Shown: positions 33,961-44,186, counted from the first letter of the stretch. The stretch is DNA of 64,000 nucleotides from Acidobacteriota bacterium (GCA_016715115.1 JADKBM010000011.1:62001-126000), one strand, 5' to 3'. Translations and numbers: made by a program. The notes: a model not told the origin generated them from the letters alone.

Positions 33961-34472
33961 GGACTCCTTTTTTGATTGCAAGTCTAACGGTCGTATTGTT
34001 TTGTTTGATTTTCAATTCGAGCTGTTCGAGCGGTTTTTCGGATAGAGTATTGGCGCAAACTCAATCGAATCGTCTGAGTCCGAACGTCAACGGATCGGAA
34101 CAAGCTGACACGGCCCCGGAATATGACGTTCTCCTAGGCAGAGAATGCCTTAAGAAGAGAAGATGCTTTGCTTATCTGGTTGTCGAAAAAGAACTCATTA
34201 CGAAATCGCGATTGATTGCTTTGGTAAAGCATCTCAAAGCGATGAACAAGAAAAGAGAGCTCGTGAGGATAGCGATCTTCGATGACGCCGCGGTGGCCAA
34301 CGATTATCTCAACGGAAGACGCGAAATTCGTGAGATCGACAATGACATAAAAGGGCTTTATTTTCTTGACTCAAAGGGAGAAATCCTGAAGGCGAAACTG
34401 GGAAATTCGGCGCAATTTGAAGTTGTCCTGCAAAATGGTCAGATTGAAGGTTGGATTACGGAAACCCGATGA
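33951..34472 (+). CDS. Exported protein, candidate immunity protein for M1 tip
   Basis: 173 aa; the ATG overlaps the M1 stop by 10 bp and GGAGG lies upstream, so translation is coupled to the tip. The N-terminus is a signal peptide or lipoprotein signal (FLIASLTVVLFCLIFNSSC). The mature part is charged and helical then beta (LVVEKELITKSRLIALVKHL, GLYFLDSKGEILKAKLGN). Not similar to the A-D family. Function as immunity protein is inferred from overlap and export. Confidence 0.65.
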   Translation: MQMRTPFLIASLTVVLFCLIFNSSCSSGFSDRVLAQTQSNRLSPNVNGSEQADTAPEYDVLLGRECLKKRRCFAYLVVEKELITKSRLIALVKHLKAMNKKRELVRIAIFDDAAVANDYLNGRREIREIDNDIKGLYFLDSKGEILKAKLGNSAQFEVVLQNGQIEGWITETR

Positions 34473-34548
34473 AGTTGCAAGGTTATTTGCGTTCATGCCG
34501 ATCTTACTTTTGTCGGGCACACCTCGAACTATTCGTAAGACAACACGA

Positions 34549-34683
34549 ACCGCAGTCCGTACTGGAGTTACGACGCCGAGGGGAACGTCACCATCGACGA
34601 CGAGGCGAGCTACACGGTCGATGCGGCCGGACGTCTGGTCAGGACGTCGCAGTTCCAAACCACAAGCAGAATGAACCTGTGAG
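34549..34683 (+). pseudogene. RHS YD-repeat fragment
   Basis: The frame reads NRSPYWSYDAEGNVTIDDEA and SYTVDAAGRLVRTSQF before a stop. YDAEGN and DAAGR are YD-repeat signatures. About 135 bp are left, unconnected to a tip, between two lipoprotein-like genes. Confidence 0.7.
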
Positions 34684-34694
34684 GACGCACCGAT

Positions 34695-35372
34695 ATGAAC
34701 TCTATTGCAAAGTGGTTGGTAATCATCTTGATCTTTCTCAGTTCTTGCGACACCTCAAATCACACGGCGGAAGGGGTTGAAATTGGGATCTCGCGCTTAC
34801 CGGCGATTACTCCGACACCAAAACTGAAACGGACCCCGAATGTAAAGGCTCCCGATTTTCGGAATTTCAGCTTCCCGATTTGTTTTAAGTCGATTCCGGA
34901 AATCGCTCCGGAACTGAAGAAGATCACATTGAAAAACGGGAAGATGTTGCTGGATCAAGGTGACTTTGGGTTGACCGAGCAAATCCTCGGATTCGAGCTC
35001 GTCAATGTCTCGACAAAAGATCTTACCGGAGATGGAAAAGACGAGGCGCTTGTAACACTTGGCGTTCGGTACTTCCAGGGTTTTACAAGCGCAATACTTC
35101 TTTACGATCTTTCCGGTCGGCGCCCTCGCTTGATCTGGACCAGAGAGTTCGGCGACGCCGCTTTTGGCGGTCTTAGGAAAATCGAGTTCACAGACGACGG
35201 CCTGATCACCGAAGAATACGGGACAGCCCGTGCCAGAAATCACCCGACTTCCTTCATTCGAAAGCGGTACAGGCTGAAAGACGGAAAAATTTCGGAGACC
35301 GAATCAGCAACGACCGAAGTCGACCTTGATCAGGCGAAATTCCTCGGTTTTCCAGACACGAACGAAAAATAG
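34695..35372 (+). CDS. Lipoprotein of unknown function
   Basis: 225 aa. Lipobox WLVIILIFLSSC, so the mature protein is lipidated. After a Pro/Thr-rich linker comes a domain with LTGDGKDEALVTLGVRYFQG, which resembles an FG-GAP/VCBS-like calcium loop (DLTGDGKDE), and SAILLYDLSGRRPRLIWTRE. It lies after a YD-repeat scrap and before a tip remnant, so it may be the surviving partner of a lost cassette. Confidence 0.65.
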   Translation: MNSIAKWLVIILIFLSSCDTSNHTAEGVEIGISRLPAITPTPKLKRTPNVKAPDFRNFSFPICFKSIPEIAPELKKITLKNGKMLLDQGDFGLTEQILGFELVNVSTKDLTGDGKDEALVTLGVRYFQGFTSAILLYDLSGRRPRLIWTREFGDAAFGGLRKIEFTDDGLITEEYGTARARNHPTSFIRKRYRLKDGKISETESATTEVDLDQAKFLGFPDTNEK

Positions 35373-35394
35373 ATTCGAATTACCGATTTGAAAA

Positions 35395-35664
35395 GATTTC
35401 GGTGAAGTACGTTCCATCATCACCTTTTCGATTTTGATCGCCATGATCGTGTGTTCCTGACAAATCCACTCCTTGGTGCATAGCGGTGGGAAATCAGGAC
35501 GTCAAATCGGCTATTTTTCCCGATCATGGGAGGATATGTTTGTAACTGGATACCGGCCAAGCGACCTTCATTTTCTGGGAGATTTTTACGATCAGATAAT
35601 TGCCAAATGTGCGAGAATCAAATCGAGAAAACCCGCTGCGAAGCCCTACAAGAATGCGGCATAG
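35395..35664 (+). pseudogene. Probable remnant of an RHS tip
   Basis: One frame reads DRHDRVFLTNPLLGA up to a stop near 35,480 and a second frame continues SGGKSGRQIGYFSRSWEDMF, ending KPAAKPYKNAA at 35,664. The join suggests a frameshifted C-terminal domain. It is unlike the HExxH tips. A membrane protein gene starts 10 bp later. Confidence 0.35.
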
Positions 35665-35673
35665 TCGGTAAAA

Positions 35674-36141
35674 ATGAAATTCAAACATTACACTCTGTTT
35701 TCGGCATTCGCCGGCTTATTGACAGCCGCTTTTTATTGCGGTGTGTTTGAAGGTGTGAGAGCCGTTTCTGTTTTGAATAATCTTCACGATGCGGTGCCTG
35801 GTCTGAGTACGTCGGTACATCCGATCGCGGGAGAGTACCGAGCGGCGACCTATTTAATAATCGCCGTGTTGCTTTCGGCTTACCTTCTTCTGACTCGCGC
35901 TCGTTCTTCGTTAACCGCACAACTCTTTCGGATCGTAATCTTGGCACTGACTTTGATGCAGTGCCGGATATTGGTTTTCGTTTCTGATCCGATACCGGGC
36001 GCGCTCATCTCGAACTCGATTGCAATTCGAGCAGTATCCAAAGCGGATTTCGGTTTATTTATGAATTGCATCGCCTTGATTTGCCTTGAATTCTATCTGC
36101 TGATTAGAGTTGCTCGGTTCAAAGCGCATTTGAAAACGTAA
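35674..36141 (+). CDS. Four-helix membrane protein, candidate immunity protein
   Basis: 155 aa with four hydrophobic helices: FSAFAGLLTAAFYCGVF, TYLIIAVLLSAYLLL, IVILALTLMQCRILVFV and FGLFMNCIALICLEFYLL. The topology and size equal those of 43,680-44,126, and an identical 12-residue stretch survives at 28,235. It stands directly between a tip remnant (35,395-35,664) and the M2 cassette. Immunity against an envelope-acting toxin is an inference from location. Confidence 0.6.
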   Translation: MKFKHYTLFSAFAGLLTAAFYCGVFEGVRAVSVLNNLHDAVPGLSTSVHPIAGEYRAATYLIIAVLLSAYLLLTRARSSLTAQLFRIVILALTLMQCRILVFVSDPIPGALISNSIAIRAVSKADFGLFMNCIALICLEFYLLIRVARFKAHLKT

Positions 36142-36157
36142 ATATGATACTGAGAAG

Positions 36158-37957
36158 GAATTCATCCGGCAGATCAAGCAGATGACGTATGCGATTCCGG
36201 ACGCGGCGCCGACGATCAAGCTCGAATATGACAACCGTCTGCGGGCCGACTATTGGGAGATCGCCAGATCGGGCGGTTTCGAAGCGAAGGCCGATTTCAC
36301 GCACGGCAGTGACTCGCGCGTGCTCGCGAAGAACGATCTGCTCGATGACAAATGGGACCGTTCGATGAAGTATGATTTCGCCGGACGTCTGACGCATAAT
36401 CAGTTCGGTATGGGGCAAAGCAACAACAACGGAAACGTGCGCGTTTACGAACAGGCGATCGAGTACGACGGTTTTTCGATGATGGCGGAAAGAGAGGTAA
36501 CAAACTGGGGCCAAACCGGAGGATTCGGCGATAGCTACGTCAACGGGCGTATTCAGTCGGGCGGTTTAACGGATACCTCAACATGGTTCAGGAGCATGTC
36601 ACGGCATACGATTTTGATGGCGACGGCCGACCGGTTGTCGAAAAGGACAACCAGCGGACCTATCCGCGGAACGATCCGCCGTCGGGAGGGCTCGTTGCAA
36701 CGCCGAAGGTCTTTCAGATTTGGTCATCGGTTCTCGGGTCAAATCTTGTGACGTTCGGCGGTTACACGGGTGGCACGAAGGTATTTGCGGGAGGAACGTT
36801 GATCGGAACAGCGAATGCAAATGCGGGTTCGCGCTGGGCGACCGCCGATCCGGTGATTGGGACAACCGTCAGATGGGCGGGATCGAACGGCGTTTGGGAA
36901 AAGGCGGCCGAAGAGACCGAACCGCTCGGACAGGTGATTGCCAACACCGATCCCGACACTGAAAATGATCCGGGTTACGACTTCGCCGCGCGGAATTCGG
37001 CGTTTCCCCAATGGCAGTGCGATCTGCCGGACGACGTCCGGCCGATGGAATGCAGAATCCGCGAGGAGATTGAAAGCTCGCTCAACGGAACGAGCATCAA
37101 ATCGATCTGGGACCCGAACAAGAAGGACGGCGATCCGTCGTTCATTCACGTCAATGACCCGCCGCCCGATTCCGCCCGGGACATGCCCGGCACCGTCACG
37201 CATCAGGCGACGCATTCGACGGCAAAACCGATCGACCAGGCCGCCGACGGCGCGACGACCGTACCGACCCAGAATCCGGACAACTGCGACGGCGACGTTG
37301 ACCTCGAAAACAACCGAGTCAACATCCGCTGCGGCGATTCAACAATTCCGGAGGATTTCAAGGATGCGAGTGATGGATCTCCGCCAATCGATGACGGTGA
37401 TCAGCTCCAGCGAGCCAACCAAGCACTCGATGCGGTGGAAGAGATTTTGTGGGGTGACAGTCAGTGTTCGAGGTTCTTTGGCGGTCCCGCGTTGTTCGCA
37501 TTCTATCGTTTGAAAAGGCAACTTATCGGTGCAAACGTGACTTCATTTGCGGATAACGACTACGCCGGCATCCGAATGGATGATACCGGCGATTCGAAAC
37601 CACCTACTACGATTCAAACGGCCGAAGACAGAAGGGGTATGGAGTAAATACTGGATTTCGAGTGTTCGGAAGGGTTCGAATAGAGCAAAGAGGACCATTC
37701 TTCAACGGGCAATCTCGTGCGAAAATCGGCGGATATGACGCGAACACCTTTGAGTCTCGAATTCTGCAGATCTTACATGAACTCGCCCATATGATTTACA
37801 AGCCTTATCCGGGAACACGTTGATTGAAGACGATGGCGGAGATTCCAGTAAAAGCAGCTCGAATACCAATAAAATTAAGGATACAGGAGAGGGAAATGGA
37901 GATTGTAAGAAGGAAATTGATGCAATCGCAAATCGGACTAGGAATGCTGAAAGCTAA
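36158..37957 (+). pseudogene. RHS cassette M2, broken by deletion and frameshifts, HExxH tip
   Basis: From about 36,158 the core reads IKLEYDNRLRADYWEIARSG, YDFAGRLTHNQFGMGQ and YVNGRI; then about 165 bp present in M1 are missing and the frame changes, resuming at 36,583 (EHVTAYDFDGDGRPVVEKDN) to KAAEETEPLGQVI and a distinct linker. The tip starts near 37,430 (WGDSQCSRFFGGP). A frameshift near 37,600 leads to VFGRVRIEQRGPFFNGQ and LQILHELAHMIYK (HExxH at 37,776-37,790), and a further shift near 37,800 to SSSNTNKIKDTGEGNGDCKK, ending TAA 37,955. The core is a subtype also used in M4. Confidence 0.7.
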
Positions 37958-37973
37958 TTTGAACACTAGACCA

Positions 37974-38711
37974 ATGAGGAAGTTGGCTATTTCATATCTC
38001 CGACGTATTCATCTGATTCTGGCAATCTCGTTCTTAAGCACAATTGCTTATTCGTTGAATATCACAACATTGACTGGTCGAGTTGTCGGAACGAATGGTG
38101 AACCAGTATGCGGAGCAGACGTCAACATCGGACGCTTTGGTGGCTTCCCGTTAGCCTCGGGCGAGAGCGGAGAGAACGGGAGATTTCGAATTACGTTTGC
38201 GGGCCCTATTCAGGAAAGCCTCTTCCTTTACACGAGCGTTTCGAAGCCGAGAACACACACGGACGCTTTCTTGATCTATCCGCCGTTTATGAGTGTCTTT
38301 AAGATGGATCAGTATTACGTCGGTAAACGGTTCGATATCGGCAAATCGGAGACGTTTGACGTCGGCGACGTACCCGTTCAATATTGGTTCGGAGATGTGC
38401 ACGTTAAGCTTGCCCTTCGCCGAAGGAATCTGACAGCTTCCGATTGGGAGAAACTGTGGGTCCGGCTACTGGACAAGAAGGGACGCTTGGTTTACCAGGA
38501 GAGCTTCGCCCCGACGATTGAACCCAACGCGGATGTTGAGTCCTCTGAGATGCGAATAATGCTTCCCGAGGGAGAGTGGAGTTTTGAGTTTCAGAAATAC
38601 GTCTATTCAAGAAACGCGCTATATCCGAAAATCCTCGGCAAAACGCCGAAGTTCGTAATCGCTAGAGATAAGGAAACGCCTCAACTGGCCGTCGAGTTGT
38701 CACCATTCTAG
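37974..38711 (+). CDS. Exported protein with carboxypeptidase-regulatory-like domain, candidate M2 immunity protein
   Basis: 245 aa from ATG 37,974 (MRKLAISYLRRIHLILAISF, signal peptide ending IAYS); an ATG at 37,944 would overlap the M2 tip by 14 bp and is also possible. The mature start TLTGRVVGTNGEPVCGADVN is a CarboxypepD_reg-like beta-sandwich (about residues 28-95), followed by a second beta-rich part (WEKLWVRLLDKKGRLVYQES, LPEGEWSFEFQKY). It directly follows the M2 tip. Likely periplasmic. Confidence 0.65.
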   Translation: MRKLAISYLRRIHLILAISFLSTIAYSLNITTLTGRVVGTNGEPVCGADVNIGRFGGFPLASGESGENGRFRITFAGPIQESLFLYTSVSKPRTHTDAFLIYPPFMSVFKMDQYYVGKRFDIGKSETFDVGDVPVQYWFGDVHVKLALRRRNLTASDWEKLWVRLLDKKGRLVYQESFAPTIEPNADVESSEMRIMLPEGEWSFEFQKYVYSRNALYPKILGKTPKFVIARDKETPQLAVELSPF

Positions 38712-38779
38712 AGTGTAATGGGTTGTCATTTTACGAAAGGATTGCAGGCGGGATCATTGGCATCGCCGATTCGGTTCAA

Positions 38780-39378
38780 GTGAGGAAGCATGAAAATTGC
38801 CGTAATGTATTTCTTTGCTTGATTGCAATCCCGGTATTAGCCAATTCGGTCTGGAGCCAGAGCCCCTTTCCGGCGCGGAATGCCGCGGAGAATGTAGAGA
38901 TTCGCACCGAATCACTGGATAAGAAGTCGATTGAGAGCGGAGATGAAGAGGTTTCGACCCTTGAGTTTAAGCTAAAGTTGACATTTTCCAATGATGGGAC
39001 GATCCCCATTTTATCTACAAAGGATGGGTTTCAGCTTCACATTTCTGGATTTCAAAATCTGAGGCGGAAGCCCGCAAGAAGGAGTTTGAACTAAACAGCA
39101 GCGTGTCTGTCTTGACGGATAACACGAGAGCGGAACCGACTTTTTCGATTGACGATTTCGCGACGATCTCTGGTAAACAGACGTACTCCGAGGAACTACT
39201 GTTCCGAATCCCATTCTTGAAGAGTCGTTTAACTCCCGGAATCCACGTTCTTATGCGTCAGGTCGAAACTTGGCGATTTGGTAAAGAAAGCGAAAAAGAG
39301 ACACGGGCCCTTGCGGCGATCGGGCATGTTCTGACCGACCCGGTTGTTACCGAACCAATGATCTTTCGGATTGAATGA
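38780..39378 (+). pseudogene. Exported protein gene with one frameshift
   Basis: GTG 38,780 opens a signal peptide (RNVFLCLIAIPVLANSVW). The frame reads STLEFKLKLTFSNDGTIPIL and then, near 39,040-39,057, the coding signal shifts frame to SEAEARKKEFELNSS and continues to TEPMIFRIE at 39,378. The fold type (beta strands with F/L-x-N-x-G-x-x-P) loosely recalls 23,521-24,231. It may be a lost immunity gene; it stands between the M2 partner and M3. Confidence 0.55.
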
Positions 39379-39449
39379 CTCCGCAATAGCTGCGCACTTA
39401 CTGGCAAACAGATTGCTAGTGATTTGGGCGAGCGATTCGGTCAACGGCA

Positions 39450-41493
39450 ACCGAAAATAGAACCGGAAACTACGCCGGCAACATCCAATATCGTGCCTTC
39501 GGCGGGATCAAGCAGATCGACTACCTGCTTCCGACCGAGACTCCGGAGATCAAACTCGGCTATTACAACCGGTTGCGGGTGAACCACAACGAAGTCACAA
39601 AACCGAACGGATTCGTGATGAAGGTCGATTTCACGCACGGCAACGACTCGCGGGTGACGGCGAAAAACGACCTGCTCGATGAAAAATGGGACCGGACGAT
39701 GAAGTACGATTTCGCCGGACGGCTGACCTTTGCGCAGTTCGGAATGGGCGTTGGGACGAACAACCAGAACAAGCGCGTTTATGAAGAGTCGATCGGGTAT
39801 GACGGGTTCTCGATGATGAACGACAGACAAACCAATCATTGGGAGAATGATTCGGGATTTGCCGAAACCTACGTCAACGGGCGGATCACGCCGTTTGTTG
39901 GAAACTATGATGCCGCCGGGAACATCATCCGGCAGGGCGACGTTCAGTCGGACCCGCACACGTATGTTGACACGAACTACGACGCATCGGGACGACGGAC
40001 ACGGATGTTCGTCAAGAGGAAGGGGAAATTCGGAAATGTGCTGAACATGATCCAGGAACATTTGAGCGAATACGTCTTCGACGGCGACGGCCGGCCGGTG
40101 ATCGAGAAGGGAAGGCTTTCAGACCTATCACGTAAACGACTCGCCGCCCAATTCACCGCTGACGGCCGCGCCGAAGATGTATCAGGTATGGTCGACGGTT
40201 CTCGGCAGCAATCTGACGACGGTCAAGCCGGACGAAACGAAGTGGGAGACGAAGATCTTCGCCGGCGGCGCGGTGATCGCCAAGGAAGGCGCGACCGGCC
40301 CGCATTGGATGACTTCCGATCCGGTCACCGGAACGACGGCGACATGGCGCAAGATCGACAATGACTGGCTGACCTCGGTCGAGGAAACGGAGCCGCTCGG
40401 TCAGAAGATCTACAACGCCGATCCCGATCCGCTTCCCGATCCGAGTTATGACAACTCGGTCGGTAATGCTGATTACCCGCAGTGGCAATGCCAGATGCCG
40501 TCGAAGTTCTACGGTAACTTCTACGCGATGCCGTGGCATTGCCAGTTTGCCGAGATCAAACGGAGATCGTTCGAAGGCGGCCATTACGTGATCGAGGAAC
40601 CCGAGACGAACCCCAACAAAGTATCCGGACATTCGACGGGATCAGCCGGCCCGGCAACTCCAACCGGGTCAGCCGGTCACGAGACAGGCCACATGAGGGC
40701 GTTCAATCGCATAATGAACTACACCCTCGGCGCAACCCGCAAGCCAGCCAAAGACACCGGCGAACAGGCCGGCGACGATGAAGATCCCATCCGTGTTGAG
40801 ACCCATACTTCCCGCGCACCACTCGAAACGGGATGGGTTGAGCCTGGCGATGACACGGTCACTGTCAAGTTTTCCAGTACGTCCGATGCGCTTTCGGCAT
40901 TAGAGGAGGTTGTCAAGGGCACCTGTAAAGAGAAGATAAACGAACTCTTAAGGAAGATTGACTCAAAGCCGGTCGGATACAGTAACCCTGTACGAGCCAG
41001 TGACATATTTGATCTTTTCGAGAATATTTCCACTCAATCTGGAGGTGGCGGACTGTTTTTTGATTCGACAATATCCGAAATAAATGCGCAGTATCAGAGG
41101 ATCTGGGACGGGAAAGTCTCGGGGGCCATCGCAGGCGGAGGCGGAGCCACATTCGGTGACCCTGGCCGACGTCCTGATGGTCGGATTAAACAATTTGGCG
41201 ACGGAATGCAAATGTATGTTTATGTTTTTGAAGCCGAGGCAGGCGTCAGAGGCTATTCAGGACCATTGTCAAAGACGCAAATTAGAAAGAATCGCCAGGC
41301 CGCAAGAATGCAACTCACTCGGAGGCTGATCGAGGAATTGATACATGCTGCGGGCACTAACAAGACAATAAACCACTCTGAAATGGATCTAGCCGCTTTG
41401 GCTGCGGATAGTACGTTAACGGGCACGCCAAGAACAGATGAGCAAGAAGCACCGGTCTTTGGGAGTTTTCTCAGGAAACACTGTGGGCTTTGA
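39450..41493 (+). pseudogene. RHS cassette M3, single-base frameshift in core, xExxH tip
   Basis: The core begins NRTGNYAGNIQYRAFGGIKQ and is about 95% identical in DNA to M1. Where M1 reads GAGAAGGAAGGC, M3 reads GAGAAGGGAAGGC (around 40,109): one extra G shifts the frame, and the second part is open from about 40,120 to 41,493. The linker has TGSAGHETGHMRAFNR and APLETGWVEPGDD. The tip from about 40,830 holds KGTCKEKINELLRKI, LTRRLIEELIHAAGTNKTIN (EExxH at 41,332-41,346, first His replaced by Glu) and terminal FLRKHCGL. An exported protein gene starts 18 bp after the stop. Confidence 0.75.
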
Positions 41494-41511
41494 TCGTCTT
41501 CTCGAGGAAAT

Positions 41512-42474
41512 ATGAAAATCACAACGATTCTGATTGTAATCCTATTATTCGTTGGCGTTACCGGCACTGTTCACGCACAGTTTGAGCCGCTTCAAGTCAA
41601 ATTGCTCAAAACGAAGCGGCTCGAGATCGAGCGTCGTTTTCCTGTTTCCGGATCAAACAAGTGGTCAGTCAAAATTCCAACGGAAAGCGGTCGATTCACC
41701 GTCTCTTTCATCACAAAACGCTGCGAGGAAGGCTGGAACGTTGAACCGGATGTCGTCTCCAGCGTTCGGCTGGAATACGACTCGAATTTCGTGAAACCGC
41801 CGGATGACATTCGAACTGGAAGGTACTTCCCTTACACAAACGATATCGCGCAGCAGTTCTTCTTTGATGAGGTGAGCGGACTGACATATGAACTTGATTC
41901 AAGCGCTGAGTACGTCGTCTCAATCATCAAAGTACCGCCACTCAGCGAGCCTACGCCCCGTTGCAAGGGTTTTCCCACCTACAATCCGGTTTCGGATCGA
42001 TATCCGAAGACCGAGAAAATCACGATACCCGGAAACGCGGACTTTACCATTGAGATACCAATGACCGTCGCCGCGCTCCGCGCTACCCCGTCAAAAAGAG
42101 GCTATGTTTTCGTTTATTGCGGGAAACGACGCACGGCAAAATGCAGCGAGGTAACGCGGGAGCTTGAGAAATACGTTGCATGGGCTCTGAGATCGATCAA
42201 AACTCAGCCCGTTGAGGTCGTTGTGGGCGGATTCCGGGATGAGATCGAGATAGAAACCTTCGTCCTTGATCCAAGATGGTCGCCTCCGGTTGCCCGGCCG
42301 CTATACCCGGTAACCAAGAAGATTCGAAAGACTTGGTCTAATTCGCCGACGAAATCACCTTTAACTTGTCGCATCTTGTTGTTTCCCCCCATCTCACGTG
42401 ATCCGCGGCCCGGCAACTTCAATCGGGTCCCGCCAGTTCAGCGACTAGCTATCAGATGGCGTACAGCCGTTTGA
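41512..42474 (+). CDS. Exported protein, candidate M3 immunity protein, C-terminus fused to RHS debris
   Basis: 320 aa with GAGGAAAT before the ATG and a signal peptide (ILIVILLFVGVTGTVHAQ). Mature part: beta-rich with SVKIPTESGRFTVSFITKRC, LTYELDSSAEYVVSI and ITIPGNADFTIEIPM, which looks like a two-domain beta-sandwich. From about residue 290 the sequence (RDPRPGNFNRVPPV...) is encoded by an out-of-frame RHS linker, so the original stop has been lost by a junction near 42,395. It follows the M3 tip by 18 bp. Confidence 0.6.
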   Translation: MKITTILIVILLFVGVTGTVHAQFEPLQVKLLKTKRLEIERRFPVSGSNKWSVKIPTESGRFTVSFITKRCEEGWNVEPDVVSSVRLEYDSNFVKPPDDIRTGRYFPYTNDIAQQFFFDEVSGLTYELDSSAEYVVSIIKVPPLSEPTPRCKGFPTYNPVSDRYPKTEKITIPGNADFTIEIPMTVAALRATPSKRGYVFVYCGKRRTAKCSEVTRELEKYVAWALRSIKTQPVEVVVGGFRDEIEIETFVLDPRWSPPVARPLYPVTKKIRKTWSNSPTKSPLTCRILLFPPISRDPRPGNFNRVPPVQRLAIRWRTAV

Positions 42475-42585
42475 TGAACTTCACGATCGGCGCAAGCTGA
42501 AAGCCGACCAAAGACACCGGCGAACACGCCCGCGACGAAGAAGATCCTATTCGTGTTTGAAACCCACACTTCCCGCGTAATCGGC
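42395..42585 (+). pseudogene. Eroded RHS linker fragment
   Basis: The DNA CGGCCCGGCAACTTCAATCG and the following block with ACCAAAGACACCGGCGAACA correspond to the RHS linker of M1/M3 (GPATPTGSAG to TGEHTGDDEDP) but contain several stops and indels. It joins the protein at 41,512 to the ORF at 42,553. Confidence 0.65.
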
Positions 42586-42960
42586 TCGGCGCAAAAGCGA
42601 ACGATCGAGAGAATACAGGAGGAAAATCGTAAGGCAGGGCTCGACGAAATACTCATAAAGCTCAGATATGAAAGACGATCAATCCGGGTTAGTGAAAATG
42701 AAGTCGAAGAAATAAGCCGGCAGTTTTTCAAGCATGTCCAGAAGTCTGGCACAATTGAATCGGCGTCAGTGAGACAGATGAAGCAAAAAGAGTGGAACCT
42801 CGTGCTTCATGCCGGATCCTATTCTGCTTCATTCGACGGAACATCTTCGATAGAATTGTCAACAAGCGGAAATTCGATCACTTCGAAACGATCTCCCGTC
42901 GAGCCGCCGCTCGCTGACTGGATCAGACGGATTTACTTGAAATTCCTGAGCGATGGATGA
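42553..42960 (+). CDS. RHS-linked tip of unknown fold, no HExxH
   Basis: 135 aa from GTG 42,553; it begins with the RHS linker end (FETHTSRVIGSAQKR) and then a helical region (RIQEENRKAGLDEILIKLRY, NEVEEISRQFFKHVQKSG) and a beta region (WNLVLHAGSYSASFDGTSSI). It has no HExxH and no terminal Cys. It may be a different tip class or a mosaic. No Shine-Dalgarno and the core is broken, so expression is doubtful. Confidence 0.4.
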   Translation: MFETHTSRVIGSAQKRTIERIQEENRKAGLDEILIKLRYERRSIRVSENEVEEISRQFFKHVQKSGTIESASVRQMKQKEWNLVLHAGSYSASFDGTSSIELSTSGNSITSKRSPVEPPLADWIRRIYLKFLSDG

Positions 42961-43024
42961 ACAATATCGAGGCTCACAGCAATTCAGCGATCGATGGTGA
43001 ACGAATGAGAAATACTCTTGAGCT

Positions 43025-43675
43025 GACGGTACGAGCCCGAAAGACGATCCGCCGTCGGGAGTGCTTGAAGCAACGCCAAAGGTCTTTCAGGTTTGGTCAT
43101 CGGTTCTCGGGTCAAATCTTGTGACCATCGGCGGCTACACCGGCGGCACGAAGGTATTCGCGGGAGGAACGTTGATCGGAACGGCAAATGCAAATTCGGG
43201 TTCGCGCTGGACGACGGCCGATCCGGTCACCGGCACAACGGTACGATGGGCGGGATCGAACGGCGTCGGGCAAAAGGCGGCGGAAGAGACGGAACCGCTT
43301 GGACAGTTGATTTGGGCAAACTACGATATGCTTCGGTCAGAGTCAAACAATCCGAAATTTGGGCTAACGGAAGGGCAACGGAAAACGATCATTGGCGAAG
43401 AAAAACTTAACGGTCAAGCAATCACGATCTTTGAGCTTCCCGGACCGGTTCTGACATTCTTCAAACCGAACGCTTTCTTCGATCAAGGTTCGTTCCCGAC
43501 CGCCGAAGTGATAGCGCATGAAGCGATTCACGAAGTCGGCGTAAGAACCGATACTGCGATACGGCTTTTTCTTCCGCCTGTTAACACTGGGATTCCAAAT
43601 CCGTTTGCCGCGCACGATCTATCGTCTTATCCGTACTATAACGACATTATCGAGAGCTGTTCCGTGAATAGGTAA
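43025..43675 (+). pseudogene. RHS cassette M4: short core remnant plus HExxH tip
   Basis: A stop lies just upstream of 43,025. The core segment GVLEATPKVFQVWSSVLGSN to AEETEPLGQL (M2-type, about 95 residues) is followed at once by a tip, without the Pro/Gly linker: SNNPKFGLTEGQRKTI, ITIFELPGPVLTFFKP and TAEVIAHEAIHEVGVRTDT (HExxH at 43,517-43,531), ending IIESCSVNR. GTG 43,061 could start a short product. A membrane protein gene starts 4 bp after the stop. Confidence 0.65.
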
Positions 43676-43679
43676 ATTT

Positions 43680-44126
43680 ATGTCCGTACGATCTCTTTTT
43701 CAAATCACGGCTATCGGCCTTTGCATTGTGCTCGCCTTCCTGGCAGGCAGTTTCCGAGGCTATACGTTCGGTGTTACGGAATATGCTGGGTTTGGGTTCG
43801 GCGGTGAAAGCGGCTACGATCTGATCGCATATTCGTACAACCAGATTTGTGCCTGTGTTTTGCTCGCAGTCGTATTGGGGCTCGGAAAAGGGATGCCTTG
43901 GCTTCGCTTGCTTTCGTTCTTTGCCTTGATCCTGGCGCTCGTTCCGATTCGATCAATATATTTGCAGAAAGCGCTGTATTTTTCCGATGATCAAACGATC
44001 ACCGCTCTTATGCGAAATGCTGTCTATTGGGATCTCGCTTGCGGCTTGTTTTACTTGTTTCTGGTATCGGTCAGCGCGTACCGGGTAGTTTCAGAATTCA
44101 AAGATAGTCGCGTGAAAATTGAATAG
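43680..44126 (+). CDS. Four-helix membrane protein, candidate M4 immunity protein
   Basis: 148 aa with four hydrophobic helices (ITAIGLCIVLAFLAGSF, NQICACVLLAVVLGLG, LLSFFALILALVPI, LACGLFYLFLVSVSAY). Same size and topology as 35,674-36,141, though identity is low by eye. It starts 4 bp after the M4 tip. The immunity role is inferred from tight linkage to the tip. Confidence 0.65.
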   Translation: MSVRSLFQITAIGLCIVLAFLAGSFRGYTFGVTEYAGFGFGGESGYDLIAYSYNQICACVLLAVVLGLGKGMPWLRLLSFFALILALVPIRSIYLQKALYFSDDQTITALMRNAVYWDLACGLFYLFLVSVSAYRVVSEFKDSRVKIE

Positions 44127-44186
44127 TTTGCGGACCATATTTGTCTCAGATTCATCCTGGCAGAAGATCGAAAGCGTCGAACGCGG

